A stretch of 64,000 nucleotides of DNA from Deroplatys truncata (Eukaryota; Arthropoda; Insecta; Mantodea; Mantidae). The translations under genes were made by a program, and so were the position numbers. The notes beneath the pieces were generated by a model. That model saw only the letters and a list, made by a program, of their open reading frames with translations. It made no database searches and was not told the origin of the DNA. The stretch spans positions 60,496,539 to 60,560,538 of the forward strand of contig CM060976.1 in the NCBI GenBank assembly GCA_030765065.1, in the 5' to 3' direction. Shown piece by piece: positions 32,700-44,830 of this stretch (position 1 is its first letter; the number at the start of each line of letters is the position of its first letter).

Positions 32700-33392
32700 A
32701 AATCTAATGTGTTGTTACATCATATGACTTCCTCTATCCACTATCGCTTATTTGTACATAACCTCTATAAAGTATTGTTACAAAAAGCTTATTTTTCTGC
32801 ATTATTCTTAGATTAATAAAAATAATCATTACACATTCACTGTAGGTATAAACGGAAGACAAGAAGCTGAATCGATAATCAAATCTTTAAAACGTGCGTC
32901 GCTATATGCTCGCTTTGAAGTTCCATACTCATTATATGACTTCACGAGAAACAAAAGAATGGTATCTTAGCACTTGAAACTACTTAAAAATAATGAAATT
33001 TTCAAGCTAATAGCAACAAATATTCCGAAAATGTTTAATATAAAAAATCATTTATTACATAAATTGTGTGTTTTAATAATAACGCTATTTTTGTATACTG
33101 AGGTTTACCAGTTATATAAAATAAATAATAAGTAAATAAATTCAGAATAAAAGGAACTTCACAGACTATTCGCAAACGTTCCAGATATGCGTTTTATTAT
33201 GCAAATATCCTAAATAAGTGTTTATTTAATCAAAGTCGTTTCAGCCATTTTTGTTAAAATCAAAATAACGAAAAACTTCCATATAAAGGTTAGCTTTAAG
33301 TTTGATGATACTTATATATAATTTTCGGGTGAAATACAATACTTCCTCAACCTCATATAGGTTGCAGACGTTAGAGAAAGTAAAAAACTAGT
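32700..33392 (+). repeat. Family R copy 9
   Basis: TGTGTTGTTACATCATATGAC, then CTTCCTCTATCCACTATCGC at the start and GTTAGAGAAAGTAAAAAAC at the end. The interior blocks follow family order with deletions. Confidence 0.75.
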
Positions 33393-33414
33393 AGTTCTAA
33401 TTCCCAAACGTTGA

Positions 33415-34355
33415 AGAAGTTATTTTGTTGTATGCTATTTGCCCCACGCTTTGGAAGCCAATTTGAAGTAGGTTATATTGAAGGAGGAGTTGTATTGTAT
33501 TTCGACTGTTGAGGAGCCGAACTTGAAGTAGTTGCAACCGCACGTATGGTAAAAAGTTTCCGGTAGCCTTCGCCCCAAGTTTAAAAATATTAACTTTGTA
33601 ATTTCAGTGTTTCTTTTAAATATTATATATTTATGTTTGCCTCGGCTGCGTCACTTTTTTTAGAGACATGAATGTCTTAGCAGGGAGTGGTGCAATTGAA
33701 GAATGTAGGCTTACACAGATTATAATTTTACCACACTCCTTTTATTAATTCTTGACACGATTTAATAACACTTCACTGATATATTGAGATTTTTTTTATT
33801 AATTACTTGCACTTTTTAACACGTAAACTATTTTTGTCTCACACAAAATACGTATTAAATTTCTCGAGAACGCATCTCGCGTCCGGTTAGGAGCGTTGTC
33901 TGCTAGCAACTGCACTCTGAATTTGTAACTTTTGCTATATTTCAGTTTCGATTGGCTAATCCTACACCAATAGAATGTCTTCATTTAACTAAAGCTTTTT
34001 CTGCTTGTTGATTGGCCATTTATAAACTGTGTCAAAATTTACATTATTGTTGCTCCAATAATGACTAGTAGCATTATTAAACTTTCTTACTCATTATTGC
34101 CTCAAGGTTACCTCATTGTTACCTCATTGTTAGCAACTTTTGACCTATTATTCTCACAGCTCCTACATTATTAAATTACCTAATATATTCACATAACATT
34201 ATTGAACATGTACATAATATAAACATATACAATGACTGTATTATACACTTTTTATATATTGTTGCATACACATATTGCTTTAAGGTGGGCTGTTATTAAA
34301 TTTATATATTATATAATTAGACTGAAATCATTTAAGTGTTAAAAATACTGCCTCA
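33415..34355 (-). mobile_element. LTR fragment (family of the 8.7-18.1 kb element) with primer-site-like tail
   Basis: The reverse strand starts TGAGGCAGTATTTTTAACAC at 34355, as the retrotransposon LTR does. It then follows the 3' LTR through AGTAGGAGCTGTGAGAAT-type, CGGACGCGAGATGCGTTCTC and GTGTAAGCCTACATTCTTC blocks. At the far edge TGCCCCACGCTTTGGAAGCCA (33440-33460) complements a lysine-tRNA-like primer site. Similarity with the 1.8 kb copy continues to about 33420, so leader sequence is included. No flanking target duplication was seen. Confidence 0.75.
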
Positions 34356-34553
34356 ACATCAAACAATTCGAAAATAATTCCACTTTCTTTCTCTGATTGA
34401 TGGGATCCACCCATTTCGACGACAATGAAATAACTATGACTGAGTAATTTGTTCGGAGTTCATTGCAACACTCTTGTGATGACTCCATTAGATTAGATTA
34501 GAATGGGTCATTTAAGCCTTCTAGGCCTCTCCTCACTGCGACTTTATTAGATC
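34356..34553. other. Unassigned spacer
   Basis: Nothing recognised before the TA target site at 34554. Confidence 0.5.
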
Positions 34554-34555
34554 TA

Positions 34556-35785
34556 CAGGATGGGGAGAAGTCCCCGTACCCCCTAGTATCGAATGCTAGA
34601 TTTATTTTAGCACAAGTACTTACGTATTAGGTGCCCAATGTATCTGTATGTTCCCCATCATTCCGTATATCACCATGTTCTTCTTGTCATATTCTTGAGC
34701 ATGTCTGGTGTTATAATGCGAAATGATTCCTCAACAGCAATGCGCAGTTCTTCGTTTGTAGCATAACGACGTGCAGATACATGCGCCTTAATGACTCCCC
34801 ATAACGAGTTGTCAGGTGTGGTGAGGTCAGGACTTCTTGGTGGTCATTTCAAGGGAGCTGGTGCTGCTGATGAATCATGACCCATCCACCGTCCTGGAAA
34901 GTGTTCATTTAGGAACTCGCGCACTGTAAGAGCGTAATGAGGCCGCTTTCCTCAAGCCTGAGGTATTAATCACGTTTGTAACATGTGCAAATAATATGCG
35001 CCATTCACAGTCCCTTCAAAAAAGCACGGTCCAAACAGATGTGATGTCATTGCTGCCCATATCATTACGTGAGGCGGGTTCCTTATATGTAACTCGACTG
35101 TGAAACTCGACTCTTTGGCCCAAAAGACAATATTTCTAACACTTGAGCTGCGATAAACCATACGCTCATCTGAAAGCATAACCTTGGCATGGTTCACTGT
35201 GTTTGAAAATTGAGTTAATGCTAAAACGCGCTCATTCCGGTCTCTATCCGATAACTCGTTTACGAACGTCAGTCGAAAAGGTCTGAGCTTAAGGTCTTTT
35301 TTCATGTGATCTCGCATTGTTGTCCTCGGTATACCGAGTTCCGTAGCATGTTTACGTGTCGACTTCATAAGAGATTGTTCAATCGAATCAGAGTCTCCGG
35401 CACATGTTTCTTCTCGTGTCTTCTTCCTTCCACTCCGTGGCCTGTCTTTAACACTGCCAAAAGCAAAATCACGTCTTTCCCAAACCATAAGTGTTGCTTT
35501 TCGAGTGGAGCCTTATTAAATCTTTCCTGGAATGCTCCCATAATCTGTCTCATTGTCCGCCCTGTGTGTTGTCGTTCGTGCACGCACACGTTGTCACTAA
35601 GCGCTCCTCAATAGTGTAACTATGACCGCTCACATCTGTCATGGCTACAAATTAAAACTCGACTGCAAAAATATGTAACCATGAATTTCAACAACGGATT
35701 CCGACAACTGATAAGAAGTAAGATAGCTACATAGCATAATAACATTTGATACTCACAGGGGTACGGGGACTTCTCGCCCAACCTG
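34556..35785 (-). mobile_element. Tc1/mariner-type transposon with TA duplication
   Basis: A 1230-bp element. The left end is CAGGATGGGGAGAAGTCCCC; the right end, reverse complemented, is CAGGTTGGGCGAGAAGTCCC, followed in both by CGTACCCC. TA flanks both ends (34554-34555, 35786-35787). It holds one degenerate reverse-strand transposase. Confidence 0.85.
34655..35620 (-). pseudogene. Tc1/mariner-type transposase pseudogene
   Basis: The N-terminal segment (35589-35480) shows TGRTMRQIMGAFQERFNKAP. After a frame change, 35488-34970 (172 codons) carries a helix-turn-helix part (MKSTRKHATELGIPRTTMRD) and the start of the catalytic domain: VMLSDERMVY with the first aspartate (about 35190) and PHVMIWAAMTSHLFGPCFF (about 35060). 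The rest is in broken frames to 34655, including WMGHDSS near 34880 and a P-R-S-P-D-L-T-type stretch near 34840. The last part reads RYATNEELRIAVEESFRIIT. The enzyme would excise and insert the element at TA. Several frameshifts and stops inactivate it. Confidence 0.75.
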
Positions 35786-35787
35786 TA

Positions 35788-36126
35788 TTGTGAGACTAAT
35801 CTAATCTATATTTCCCAGTTTAAATTAATGCTTCTAATGAAGCTTAAAATGCCTCTGGATGGTAGTGAGGCAATCCGTCCCGGTTTAGGGAAAGCAGACT
35901 CTAAAAACACCATTCTTCGGCGAGCACTCACTTCGCAGTCGCAAACTGCGTGTCCCGCCATTTATTTTTATTTTTAACAGAAATGACATTTCACCATTTT
36001 GCAGAGGGCAATGTCCAGTAAGGAGGCCATTCACTATCCTCAACTCTTGTTTGCTGAATGCGAGGATATCTGTTGATCTTTTAACTGAGAGTTCTATAAA
36101 CTCTTTAACAGATTTAGATTTGGGAC
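35788..36126. other. Unassigned spacer
   Basis: No recognised feature. It continues the sequence interrupted by the mariner element. Confidence 0.5.
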
Positions 36127-36815
36127 CTTATCCCAACAGGATGCGACACGAAGGTTTTCAAGAAAATCCCCCACCCCAGAGTACCTATTACATGGAAGAT
36201 TTTTCGAAAATTTCAATTTTCTCAAAAATGGCTCTAACGATTTTGATTAAAATATCATATGTTTAAGATATTTTCATGACAAATAAAATGTATATCTTGA
36301 ATTTCCTGGGAATGTCTCCAAAAGTATTCTTTATTGTGAACGACTTTTGCATAACTCGTAAACCATAAGAGATAGACAAAATTTTACTACACAAAAATGT
36401 AGATCGCGTTAAAATACACAAATTATGTCATATACATTTTTTGTTGAGTGAACCATTTTCGAGATATTACTTGTTATTCCCTTAAATTTTTCAATACTTA
36501 TTTTCTCAAATGGGAATTCGTTATTCATTTTTTTGTCTTGGATATGCAAAGAGTATTAATCTGTGGCAAAGGGAATGGTGCTGCACCTAGCAACCAGCTA
36601 TTAAGAGATATGTATGTGCTTAAAGGCTACTGTATTTCCAAATTGCCCTTGTAAATATTCATTCCCCTTACATCTACAAGAAAATTAGCAATAAGATAGA
36701 GTCTGCAAATGTTTATTTCGATTAACATGAAGTAGATGGAGAATAAGCGTTTGTAAAAATAGTTTGTACAAGAGTACAGAAAGTCATGTGAGTGTAACAC
36801 ATCAGACTTTTTAAG
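36127..36815 (-). repeat. Family R copy 10, truncated
   Basis: Starts on the plus strand at the internal GGATGCGACACGAAGGTTTTC block and runs to AGTGTAACACATCAGACTTTT. The terminal palindrome end is missing. Very similar to the matching part of copy 3 (for example the shared GGCAAAGGGAATGGTGCTGC). Confidence 0.8.
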
Positions 36816-37682
36816 CGAGTGTCAGCTCTAAGAGAAAGGACGCGACGTGTGGCGGAGAAGTTTCCTAGCAAGCACGGCGTTCAAATACTAATACAACAGA
36901 TAAACAAAGGAGAGGTTGTTGGAGTTTTATCGACCTCCCGCACGTCAGCTTAAAATGTTTACTGTGCTACCCCATTAATCATAAATCATAGACCAAATAA
37001 GGCGCCTCCCAATGTCACCGTAAAACCGTAAATAAAATAAACAATAAAAATGTTAATCTTTCTTGCATAACTTTACCTACGTCCATTATTCCGCACAAAT
37101 AGTTTTTTGTTACATTCGTGGAAGGGAGTCACAACATACTCTCTTGACAAATGCATGTTGTCTTACGATGGCGATGATAAGTTCCCCGCTTACAGCTTTC
37201 ATGGACCTTCGATATCGAACGCCATGCTTGCTAGGCAACTTCTCTGACACACGAGTTATACGCCTCTACAGAAGCACTAGGGAGATTGAATTCTAGGCTC
37301 AGCGCCTTGATAAATGATGTCATACAGCATGCCATGATACACTTTGAAATGAATAACCAGTATATACCGTCTTTAACGCCAAAGTTCATCTCAGTGAACA
37401 ACTGCTCAGTGGCACTGATGTTCATTCTTTTAATTTTGTGTTAATAATTGGGTTTGTATTACTTTAAGTACTTTCTTTATAAACATTAAATTCACACTCG
37501 CATTCATACCTCCAGATTCTAGGGAGAATAGCGATAATCCGATAAAGAAATATGCTCGCCCTCTAGCCAGGAATCAGCCCTAGACCTTTGGATTTGGAGG
37601 ATAGCATGCTAACAAATCAGACCACAAGGCAATCAATCAGCTCTTTGAAAAAAATCAGCTCTTTCATTTATATATATCAGCT
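36816..37682. other. Unassigned intergenic sequence
   Basis: No gene or repeat family recognised. Confidence 0.45.
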
Positions 37683-37910
37683 AAATTACCACACGAAAAT
37701 TCTAAATTGACGCTTCATTGGAAATACAGGTTTGCAGGTCCAAAACCCAAAAAGAAGCATTTCAGGCGAAGTCCTCTCTTTCTGTCCCTCTCTCTATCTT
37801 CCTCTCTCTCCCTCTACCTCTCTCCCACTCTGTGTGTGAGTGTCTGTGAGTAGGATAACCCAAAAACAAAATGTGGGATAAATACATACTATACTTAGGG
37901 AAATCGACAT
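37683..37910 (-). repeat. Family R copy 11, first remnant
   Basis: GCTTCATTGGAAATACAGG, a CT-rich then TG-rich stretch, GGATAACCCAAAAACAAAAT and GGATAAATACATACTA correspond to the start of copy 3 (plus-strand reading). Confidence 0.55.
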
Positions 37911-38614
37911 TAAATTTGCAAATGACCACATTTTTTAACAAATCGTTTTGAAATTTTTATAAAGCTTCACTATATTATCAATAATAAATATATCGAATTT
38001 GGATTAATGCAGACAGTTAGATTTTATACTGTTAAGGTTTTCGTCTAACAATTTGCAGACTAAACGCATAATTCATGTCACAAGTGAAAATATGTTTTAT
38101 GACAAAGCATTCACGGTTGTTTCAAACATAAAATTTCCATTGGCAGATAATTTTACAGAGACATCAGTAAAAATGTCCTACTTTATTTGTAATATTTTTA
38201 AAGTTGCCATCTCTTTGGCTTTAATCTTTTTATTCTTTAAAGAAAGTATACTTTTATTTTTTATCTTAAATAATAAATAAAAAATCTCTGCAATGCATAT
38301 GTGAACATGCATGAAAGGTTTCATTGAAATTTGATAATATACAATAAAGGATAACATTTCCTATACGTAAAAATGTACTTTGAGAAACATGAATTTCTAA
38401 TAAATATAATGAATTTAAATGAAAAAACTAGCATAGCCCGTTTTAAAACTTGCTCCCACGTACAAAGAGCGGTCAGTTGGCTAATAAATATTTCGTTAAC
38501 GTGCGATATCATAGCTTCTTGGAAAACAGAACAAAAAAAGAACAATTTCGATTTTTTATGCCAATTTTTTCTTAAAAATGTTTTAAGAATCTTCCAAGGT
38601 TCAACACAAAGCTT
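37911..38614. other. Unassigned sequence between R remnants
   Basis: The overlapping open frames at 38053-38280, 38321-38629 and 38373-38621 are AT-rich and lack motifs. They may be decayed R interior or a separate old insertion. Confidence 0.4.
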
Positions 38615-39125
38615 TTTATGAAATCCCACGGCCCAAACTACTCTTGTGGTTTTATTTCATTTTTTATTTTCTCAAAACTTGCTTTAAATCTGACTAAAAT
38701 ACATATGTTTAATATGCTTACATGATAAATAAAATGCATAACTTGAATTTTGTATGAAGTGTCCATTCTGAATGAATCCAGTTTAAATGTTAAACCAATA
38801 GAGGCAGATCAAAAATGTAGATCTCGTTAAGCACACATCTTTGTAATATTAATCATTTTCAAGGTATAATTGTTGCTAGTGTTTTGAATATACCAAAACG
38901 CTTACATGCTTCTGTTTCTCGTGATGTCATACAAAGAGTGGATCCTCAGGGTCAGAAAAGTGTATCCCTTTTTAAAACTTTGACTATCGCTTCAGCCTCC
39001 CGTATCACCCCCTCCCCTTTGTACCTACAACGAAATGTGCAATGAAATAATTTTTGCATTCTACAATAAGTTTGGTTCAAAGAACAGATATAAAAATAAA
39101 CAATAGTGGGTAGAGAAAGTACTAT
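38615..39125 (-). repeat. Family R copy 11, second remnant
   Basis: AATACATATGTTTAATATGC, ATAAATAAAATGCATAACTTG and AGATCTCGTTAAGCACAC follow the family. It ends GGTAGAGAAAGTACTATTAA. Confidence 0.6.
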
Positions 39126-39327
39126 TAATTTCTTCTAAACAGAATGATTTTTGGAAGTCGCATGTATGGACCGGTAACAAGTTCCAGAGACAAGCTAATC
39201 CTACCTTGAATTATGAAGACTGTACCTGGCAAGTATAGCAAGGATTTGTAAGCGAGTTTCAGATTGTGACAATCAGAAAGTTGCTTAAACCTAAGGCTTG
39301 GATAGCCTAGAATGCAAGAATGAAGAA

Positions 39328-39602
39328 GGGCTGGCCCCGTAGCTCAGTCGTAGCTGCCTGCTGTGCGAGAGGTCCCGGGTTCAATTCTCTGCTGGGGTGG
39401 GAATTTTTCTCTAGCAGGGAATTTTTCCTGTCCAGAGTCTGCAAATACGAATGTGTATGTGTGATCTAATGATTAAAATCCAAAAAGTGCAAGAAACCCA
39501 ACAAAAAGAAAATGCGAGTTAACGCCATTGTCAATAGGAACAAGTGCCAAAGGAAAGGCCGCCGATAAGACCAATGTAGTTAAAGGTAAGGTGTAAATGG
39601 AA
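39328..39602 (+). repeat. SINE family D
   Basis: A tRNA-like head (GGCCCCGTAGCTCAGTCGTA, then GGTCCCGGGTTCAATTCTC) is followed by TGGGGTGGGAATTTTTCTC. The 3' part includes GCCGATAAGACCAATGTAGT and ends GTGTAAATGG. Same 3' end as 55725-56030. Confidence 0.75.
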
Positions 39603-39704
39603 CTAAAAAAATAGAAGAAAAGCATGAAAGTTGGTACAGAAGTGACAGAGAGCGTATATTCAGAAAGCTGAAGCTAGTGTTGAGCTTTCAAAGATAAAGG
39701 TACA

Positions 39705-40215
39705 TACTAACGAAGGGGTCCCCGCAACAGGGGCCGAGTACCGCATGTAGGACATCCGGGCCTTTATATTTCTACCGCGGTCCCTAAGAAGGAGGCATGA
39801 GGGGAGAGACCCGAAAGGCGACCAGATCCAGATGACGACGGATTCAAGCATGGTCGGGCTCCCTAACGCTTGCAGTTCGAACTCATTCGACGCCGCCCAC
39901 CCACCAGCCTTGAAGGAGTTCCCGTCTAAGAGCACCCAGAGGCGGTCCTAAATGAGCAGTCCGATTGATGCCAGGAAGAAACCTCTACAAAGCGCACCTC
40001 CACCGCCCAGTCGCAACGCGCTTAACATCATTACCTGGTCCTACGGCTCTGAAACAGATGACAGTGAAGGAAATGAGGGACAAGAAAGTCGTGGAGAAAA
40101 TACACCACCCCAGCATTCGCCTACCGACCCAGGGAAATCACGAGAAACCCATGGTCAGAGTGCACGGTCCTGAGAATCGAACCCAGCACCTCCCGAATGT
40201 GAGCCTCACACGTTA
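39705..40215 (-). repeat. SINE family B'
   Basis: The plus strand shows GAGGGGAGAGACCCGAAAGG, GGTCGGGCTCCCTAACGC, CACCCCAGCATTCGCCTACC and then the complement of a B box in GAGAATCGAACCCAGCACC. Same order as 21828-22358. The frames on both strands here are SINE sequence. Confidence 0.7.
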
Positions 40216-40401
40216 CCACGTTACGTCAGCTTCGAATGATTGTATGATGTGATCAAACCAACGGAGATTGCATATAAGCGTACATGTGCGCTAAGTTCTT
40301 TGACGTCTCCAACTCATGTTTTCAGTGAAGTTAGCAAAAGAAGAGTCAAAGTAATCAAAATTAGTCATCACGACTTTTTGTACAAGATTTTCTTAACTGA
40401 C

Positions 40402-40972
40402 ATTGGATTGGATTGGGAAGCGGAGGGGATGCGGCACCGAGTGAACCCGGATATTGCACCGACGTCCCACGAGGATGCGCCCCGGAAGGGAGGGATAGGC
40501 GAAGAGAGACACCGGGCGGCCGGAACCAGGAACGACGACACAGCAATGACAGGGTCCCTACGATTTCCAGATATTCCTAGACGCCCCGGCAGTCGGACAG
40601 GCAGACCGTGGACCCTGCTCCACATAGGGTCTAACGCCCTTCCAGGAGGCGGTCCTTATACCCCGGCAACCACCAAAGGCTGAGAAAGTGCTAGGAGAGG
40701 GTCCTTTTTCCCTGCCACGCTGCACCGAAACACCATCGCCGACACTTTCAATAGAAATCGACCAAACGAAGTGAAGGAGGAATGAAGTGATTAATGGAAC
40801 GAAATGGAGGAACAAAAAATTCGAGAGATAAAAGAAATCACTCTAGCATTCGCCTGATGACACGGGAAAACCCCGAAAAAAGCCATGGGTCAGAGTGTGC
40901 GGTTGCGGTGATCGAACCTGGTACCTCCTGAATGTGGGCCACAGACGTTAACGTCTGAGCCATGCCGCTCAT
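40402..40972 (-). repeat. SINE family B, full-length copy
   Basis: The plus strand opens GGATTGGATTGGGAAGCGGA and closes with the complement of a tRNA-like head (GTGATCGAACCTGGTACCTC, then ACGTCTGAGCCATGCCGCTC). The GGATT repeats at the start, also seen at 53728 and 62642, are the complement of the SINE 3' tail. Several open frames across it on both strands are not genes. Confidence 0.75.
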
Positions 40973-41554
40973 TTAATTGATATTAGTAGAAACTCGTTCG
41001 CACTGTGTTCTTATAATTTGTGTGAGCATTTCGAGCTTATTTCAGAGCTCTTCTCTTCGAGATGTATTTTCTATTTAACTTAAAGGTTTAACTTTGTTAT
41101 ATTATTAGCTAAGGACACTTGTTCTCATGAGTTATGTTGTTAAATTGGACCGCATAGGACTTAAGCTGCTTATTCTAGGTACAGTAAGTGTTATCTGTTT
41201 AATATTTGGGAATTAAACATACCTAGACATATTTTCCAAAATCCTTAAACCAATTGTCAATCCATGTTGCCTTGCTTTAATGCGTCAAGATGAACCTTTA
41301 GATATGTATTCTGCCAGATTTATTCAGAATATGTAATATTTGTAACTGTATGCATAGTGCATTTTTATGGGAAATGCATTGGCAGAAATGCATCTGACCG
41401 TTAATTTCTTACAGACCACTGGCGTGCATTGACCTCTCCATTCGAAGTAATTTTATACCTTGTGGCATGTACGTTTTAACGTAGGAATTATTGAAAATAT
41501 CTGTTTGCATATATGTGCGGCTTGTGCATTCCGGTTTAAGGTTTTAATAAAAAG
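40973..41554. other. Unassigned intergenic sequence
   Basis: Nothing recognised. Confidence 0.5.
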
Positions 41555-42010
41555 ACGTTTGAAAAACAAAGCAAGAAGAAGCCAATATTAAAATTTTATA
41601 AAGTAATGTCAGTGCCAAAATTATGGGAGTGAATATGGATTATGACGAAGAAAAACAAAATGAGACTCGAAGTGAATGAAATGAAGTTTTTAAGGGCAGT
41701 GACAGGATATAAGAGAACAAATCATAAAAGAAATGAAGATATAAGAAATTAATTCGATATATAAAACTAAGTGGATAAGTCACCTTCAAAGAATGAATAC
41801 AGAGGGACTACTATTTCATTTAAAAAAACTATAAACCAAAAGGAAAAAGAAATATTGGAAAACCAAATAAAAGGTGACACGAACAAGATGTTAGATTGCT
41901 ACAGACAAAAATGTCTAATGCATGAAAGAAGAAGAAGAAAGTGTTTAATCCTTTTACTCTCCAAGATTATTCACCATATGTTATACTCAGAGGAGGAAAA
42001 GAGAATTAAT
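41555..42010 (+). pseudogene. LINE C-terminal remnant
   Basis: Plus-strand frames show IMTKKNKMRLEVNEMKFLRA, followed by a K-R-T-N-H-K-R-N-E-D-I-R-type run and later KPKGKRNIGKPNK-like residues split by stops. This is the same post-polymerase tail as at 26810-27155 (L-x-V-x-E-M-x-F-L-R-x...N-E-D-I-R). The polymerase is absent. Frame 41771-42013 crosses it out of register. Confidence 0.6.
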
Positions 42011-42650
42011 TAGAGTATTTTGCTTGCAGGGATGCGGATTCAACAGAGAACATCCTGGCAGCCGATTCGCCCCAAACAAAACAACAGAATAGGAGAGATT
42101 AAAAACTTGATGTTTAGTCTCTCTGGCGCTGTTAGTCAATATAAATATGGCAAGGTCACCGGTTTCATGTTGGAATGAGGGGTTCTAGCCAGCTTTGGCG
42201 GCCAACCATGCTATATGACTTTCCTGCAGCTTCCAGGACTGAGGATTCAACTCCTCGTGTTTTGTTTTCCTTCCAGATACTTTCGTGCCAGACTCGGACC
42301 GCTGCTGCTCCAAGTGGAATGCAACACGTGACTTACTTAATACAGATGCCAATCTGATACGCTTTCTTTGCGTTTCTTATTTTCAGTTTTAACCATAAAT
42401 GCCATATTTTTTCTCCTCAACTCCATATTTACTCCTTATACGGAGAATGGTAAAACATATAAGTATATAATAGAAACAGAGACACCGAGGAGGCAAAATG
42501 TTGTGGAAATTAATTCAAATTATAAATACATTTTCGGTTTTCATATCTTTTAGATCCATTACGGTTCTTCTGATATATACAGGATGTACCAAAACTACCA
42601 TTAACCCCTTATCTCAGAACTATATACTCTTTACTTGTTTCAGGACGAGC
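42011..42650. other. Unassigned intergenic sequence
   Basis: No repeat family placed. TACAGGATGTACCAAAACTAC at 42579-42599 looks like a Tc1/mariner end, but no partner was found. Confidence 0.4.
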
Positions 42651-42654
42651 GGAT

Positions 42655-43020
42655 TTAACTCCACAGTAACGTGTGACGCTCGTATTCTGGAGGTCCCGGA
42701 TTCAATTCCTGTCGTGATTTGTAGGCGAATGCTGGGGTGGTTCCTCATCTACCACGATTACCTTTCCCTCATTTCCCGTTCATTCCGTTTCCTTCCCAGG
42801 TGTGCTTCTAGCTTTCGTGGTGTTTCGCATTGCAGGACAGATAGTGCGGAGGCTTGTCTCCAAGCTATGAGTATTCCCCGTGGATACCAGAGGGCTGGCT
42901 GGTTACACGGGTCGTTCATCGCCCTCCCTGGGGCGAGTCTTCAAGCCAGGAATTGTGAAGGACTTCCGCGCGTCTCTGTGGCCTGTCTATGTTCGGACTC
43001 TAGCTTAATCCATTCCTCCT
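42655..43020 (+). repeat. SINE family B-like, plus-strand copy
   Basis: GGAGGTCCCGGATTCAATTCC (B-box-like), GCGAATGCTGGGGTGGTTCC and CCTCATTTCCCGTTCATTCC keep the family B order. The tRNA-like head is shortened. Confidence 0.6.
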
Positions 43021-43553
43021 GGGGGGTGAAAGCCGCAATATATTTCTGTAGATCGCGCAAGGTGTCCCTCTCCGTTGTGCCCTATACCTTACTTATTTCT
43101 GGTGACATCTTCTTAAGAACGACGACCCTGAATCTAATTACAATGTGTAATAACGGCTCATTGTGAGTATATATGCTAATGAACGACCCACACTTGAATC
43201 CAAAATGATTTCAACATTAGATTTATTTTTACAATAAATGTAAGAAAACATCTCAATGAAATGTAGGACAAAAGATTGGAAGAGGATAGCCACATTTAAC
43301 AGTTACCGAAATTGCCACGCTGAATTCCTTATCTGAAGGCTTGTAATAATGTGTTACGGGGAAACATCAAACAGAAAATCACCAAAAAGTGTTATTAGTG
43401 AACAACTTCAACAAGCTGTTCGAGATGTGTTTGTTTCCATCATGCCAACGGAGGGTTTCACAACGCATATATAAGCGTCTGTACACGTGGTGGTCTCCAA
43501 ACAGTTCCTTCAGATTAAACGGTGGCCGCCTGGTTCTCATCTTATACATGCTG
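43021..43553. other. Unassigned intergenic sequence
   Basis: No supported gene. The 222-codon frame 42498-43166 begins in unassigned DNA and crosses the SINE, so it is not a gene. Confidence 0.45.
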
Positions 43554-44448
43554 ACTTTTTACTTTCTCTACTTCTACGTAGGGGAAGTATTGCATTCCAC
43601 GCAAAAGTTCGATACCGAGAATTCACCGGAAACACGTGTTTTGAGGCGCCCTGAATCCAAATAAAGCCTTTTTGGAAACATATCCGAGTGTATGCCTGTG
43701 TGTTTGTGTGTCTCTCTGAACAGCATAACTACTCAAAAACGAAAGCTCAGATAAATACCACTATTGTATTTGAGTTTAGTATCTTCCAAGGATGCGACAC
43801 GACGATTTTTAAGAAAATTCCCCCACCCTCAACTATCTTTACGTCGAACATTTTTCGAACATTTTGATTTGCTAAAAAATGACTCTAACGATTTTGATTA
43901 AAATATCATATATGGAAGAAATTTACATGACAAATAAAATGCGTATCTTGAATTTTCTGGGAATAGCCTTTGAAGTCCTTTTCATTCGGAAGGAATTTGG
44001 TATGATCTTGTATAACTTGTAAACGTTAAGCGATAGACGAAAACGTACTGCACAAAAAATGTAGATCTCTTTAAAACACATATTTACTTAAAATAAGCTT
44101 TTGTGATATAATCCGTTTCTAACGTATCCATTATTAAAGCTCCGAATTGTTCAATACTTGTATTCTTTTAAAGTCCCATCGATTTTCAATTATTTCTCGC
44201 GATTGCACGGAAACAGTATGGAATTTTAAGGCCAGCATATAGAGTCCAGTTCTTAAACATTTCACTATCGCTTTTCTCTTTGTATTTATAACTAAACGTG
44301 TACTGTAGCTACTTCTGCAAAGATTTATTTGGATTAAATGTACTAGATAGAAAAATAAGCTTTAGTAAAAACAGTTTATACACCCACTAATAAAGATAGA
44401 GAGTAGAGAAAGTCATGTGAATGTCTCACATCAGAACTTTTTAAATAA
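43554..44448 (-). repeat. Family R copy 12, near full length
   Basis: The plus strand runs from TTTACTTTCTCTACTTCTACG to GAGTAGAGAAAGTCATGTG, then CTCACATCAGAACTTTTT. CAGCATAACTACTCAAAAACG, AAGGATGCGACACGACG and AGATCTCTTTAAAACACA lie in family order. About 895 bases. Confidence 0.85.
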
Positions 44449-44534
44449 ATATTCGAATACAGCTAGTGCAATGCTATTATGAAAGCAATAGGAGTCTTTC
44501 TCAAAGTGTGAGAAAATTTAGAGTTTAAGAGCGG

Positions 44535-44830
44535 GTCCACGTTCATGTATTTGGATTTAATCAGAAAGTTTGGTGAACACATCTTTGGTGATCGTCTCAT
44601 CAGCTAATACTTTCCACAACAATATGGCATTTGCGATCTTCAGATCTTAATCCGGATGACTTTTGGTTAAATTTTAAATTTTTCCTGCACATACTCAAAC
44701 TCAGTGTAACTAAAAGATCATAACTCACAAGACATTGTCAGTATTCCACGACATTATCTGTAAAATACTGTTAAAAGTGTCGCAGTAAGAATGGCGTAAG
44801 TCGAACAACAAAACGGATAGTTCTATTTTT
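44535..44830 (+). pseudogene. Possible mariner transposase C-terminal fragment
   Basis: Across frames the plus strand shows FGDRLISANTF, a degraded N-P-D-D-F-W-L stretch (about 44650-44670) and SVAVRMA...VEQQNG near the end. This resembles the last third of a mariner transposase (G-D-R-L-I-S, then P-D-x-x-x-D-F-W-L-W, then R-x-x-x-x-x-x-x-N-G). No terminal repeats were found. Confidence 0.4.

Noticed and set aside
40240..40683. 147-codon frame, and the 148-codon reverse frame at 62579-63025
   Set aside because: Both lie in family B SINE copies that match each other at the DNA level rather than as protein.
42579..42599. Tc1/mariner terminal repeat TACAGGATGTACCAAAAC
   Set aside because: No inverted partner or transposase nearby; could be chance.
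42498..43166. 222-codon open frame on the plus strand
   Set aside because: It starts in unassigned AT-rich DNA and runs through a family B SINE (B-box-like sequence at 42690), with no protein motif.
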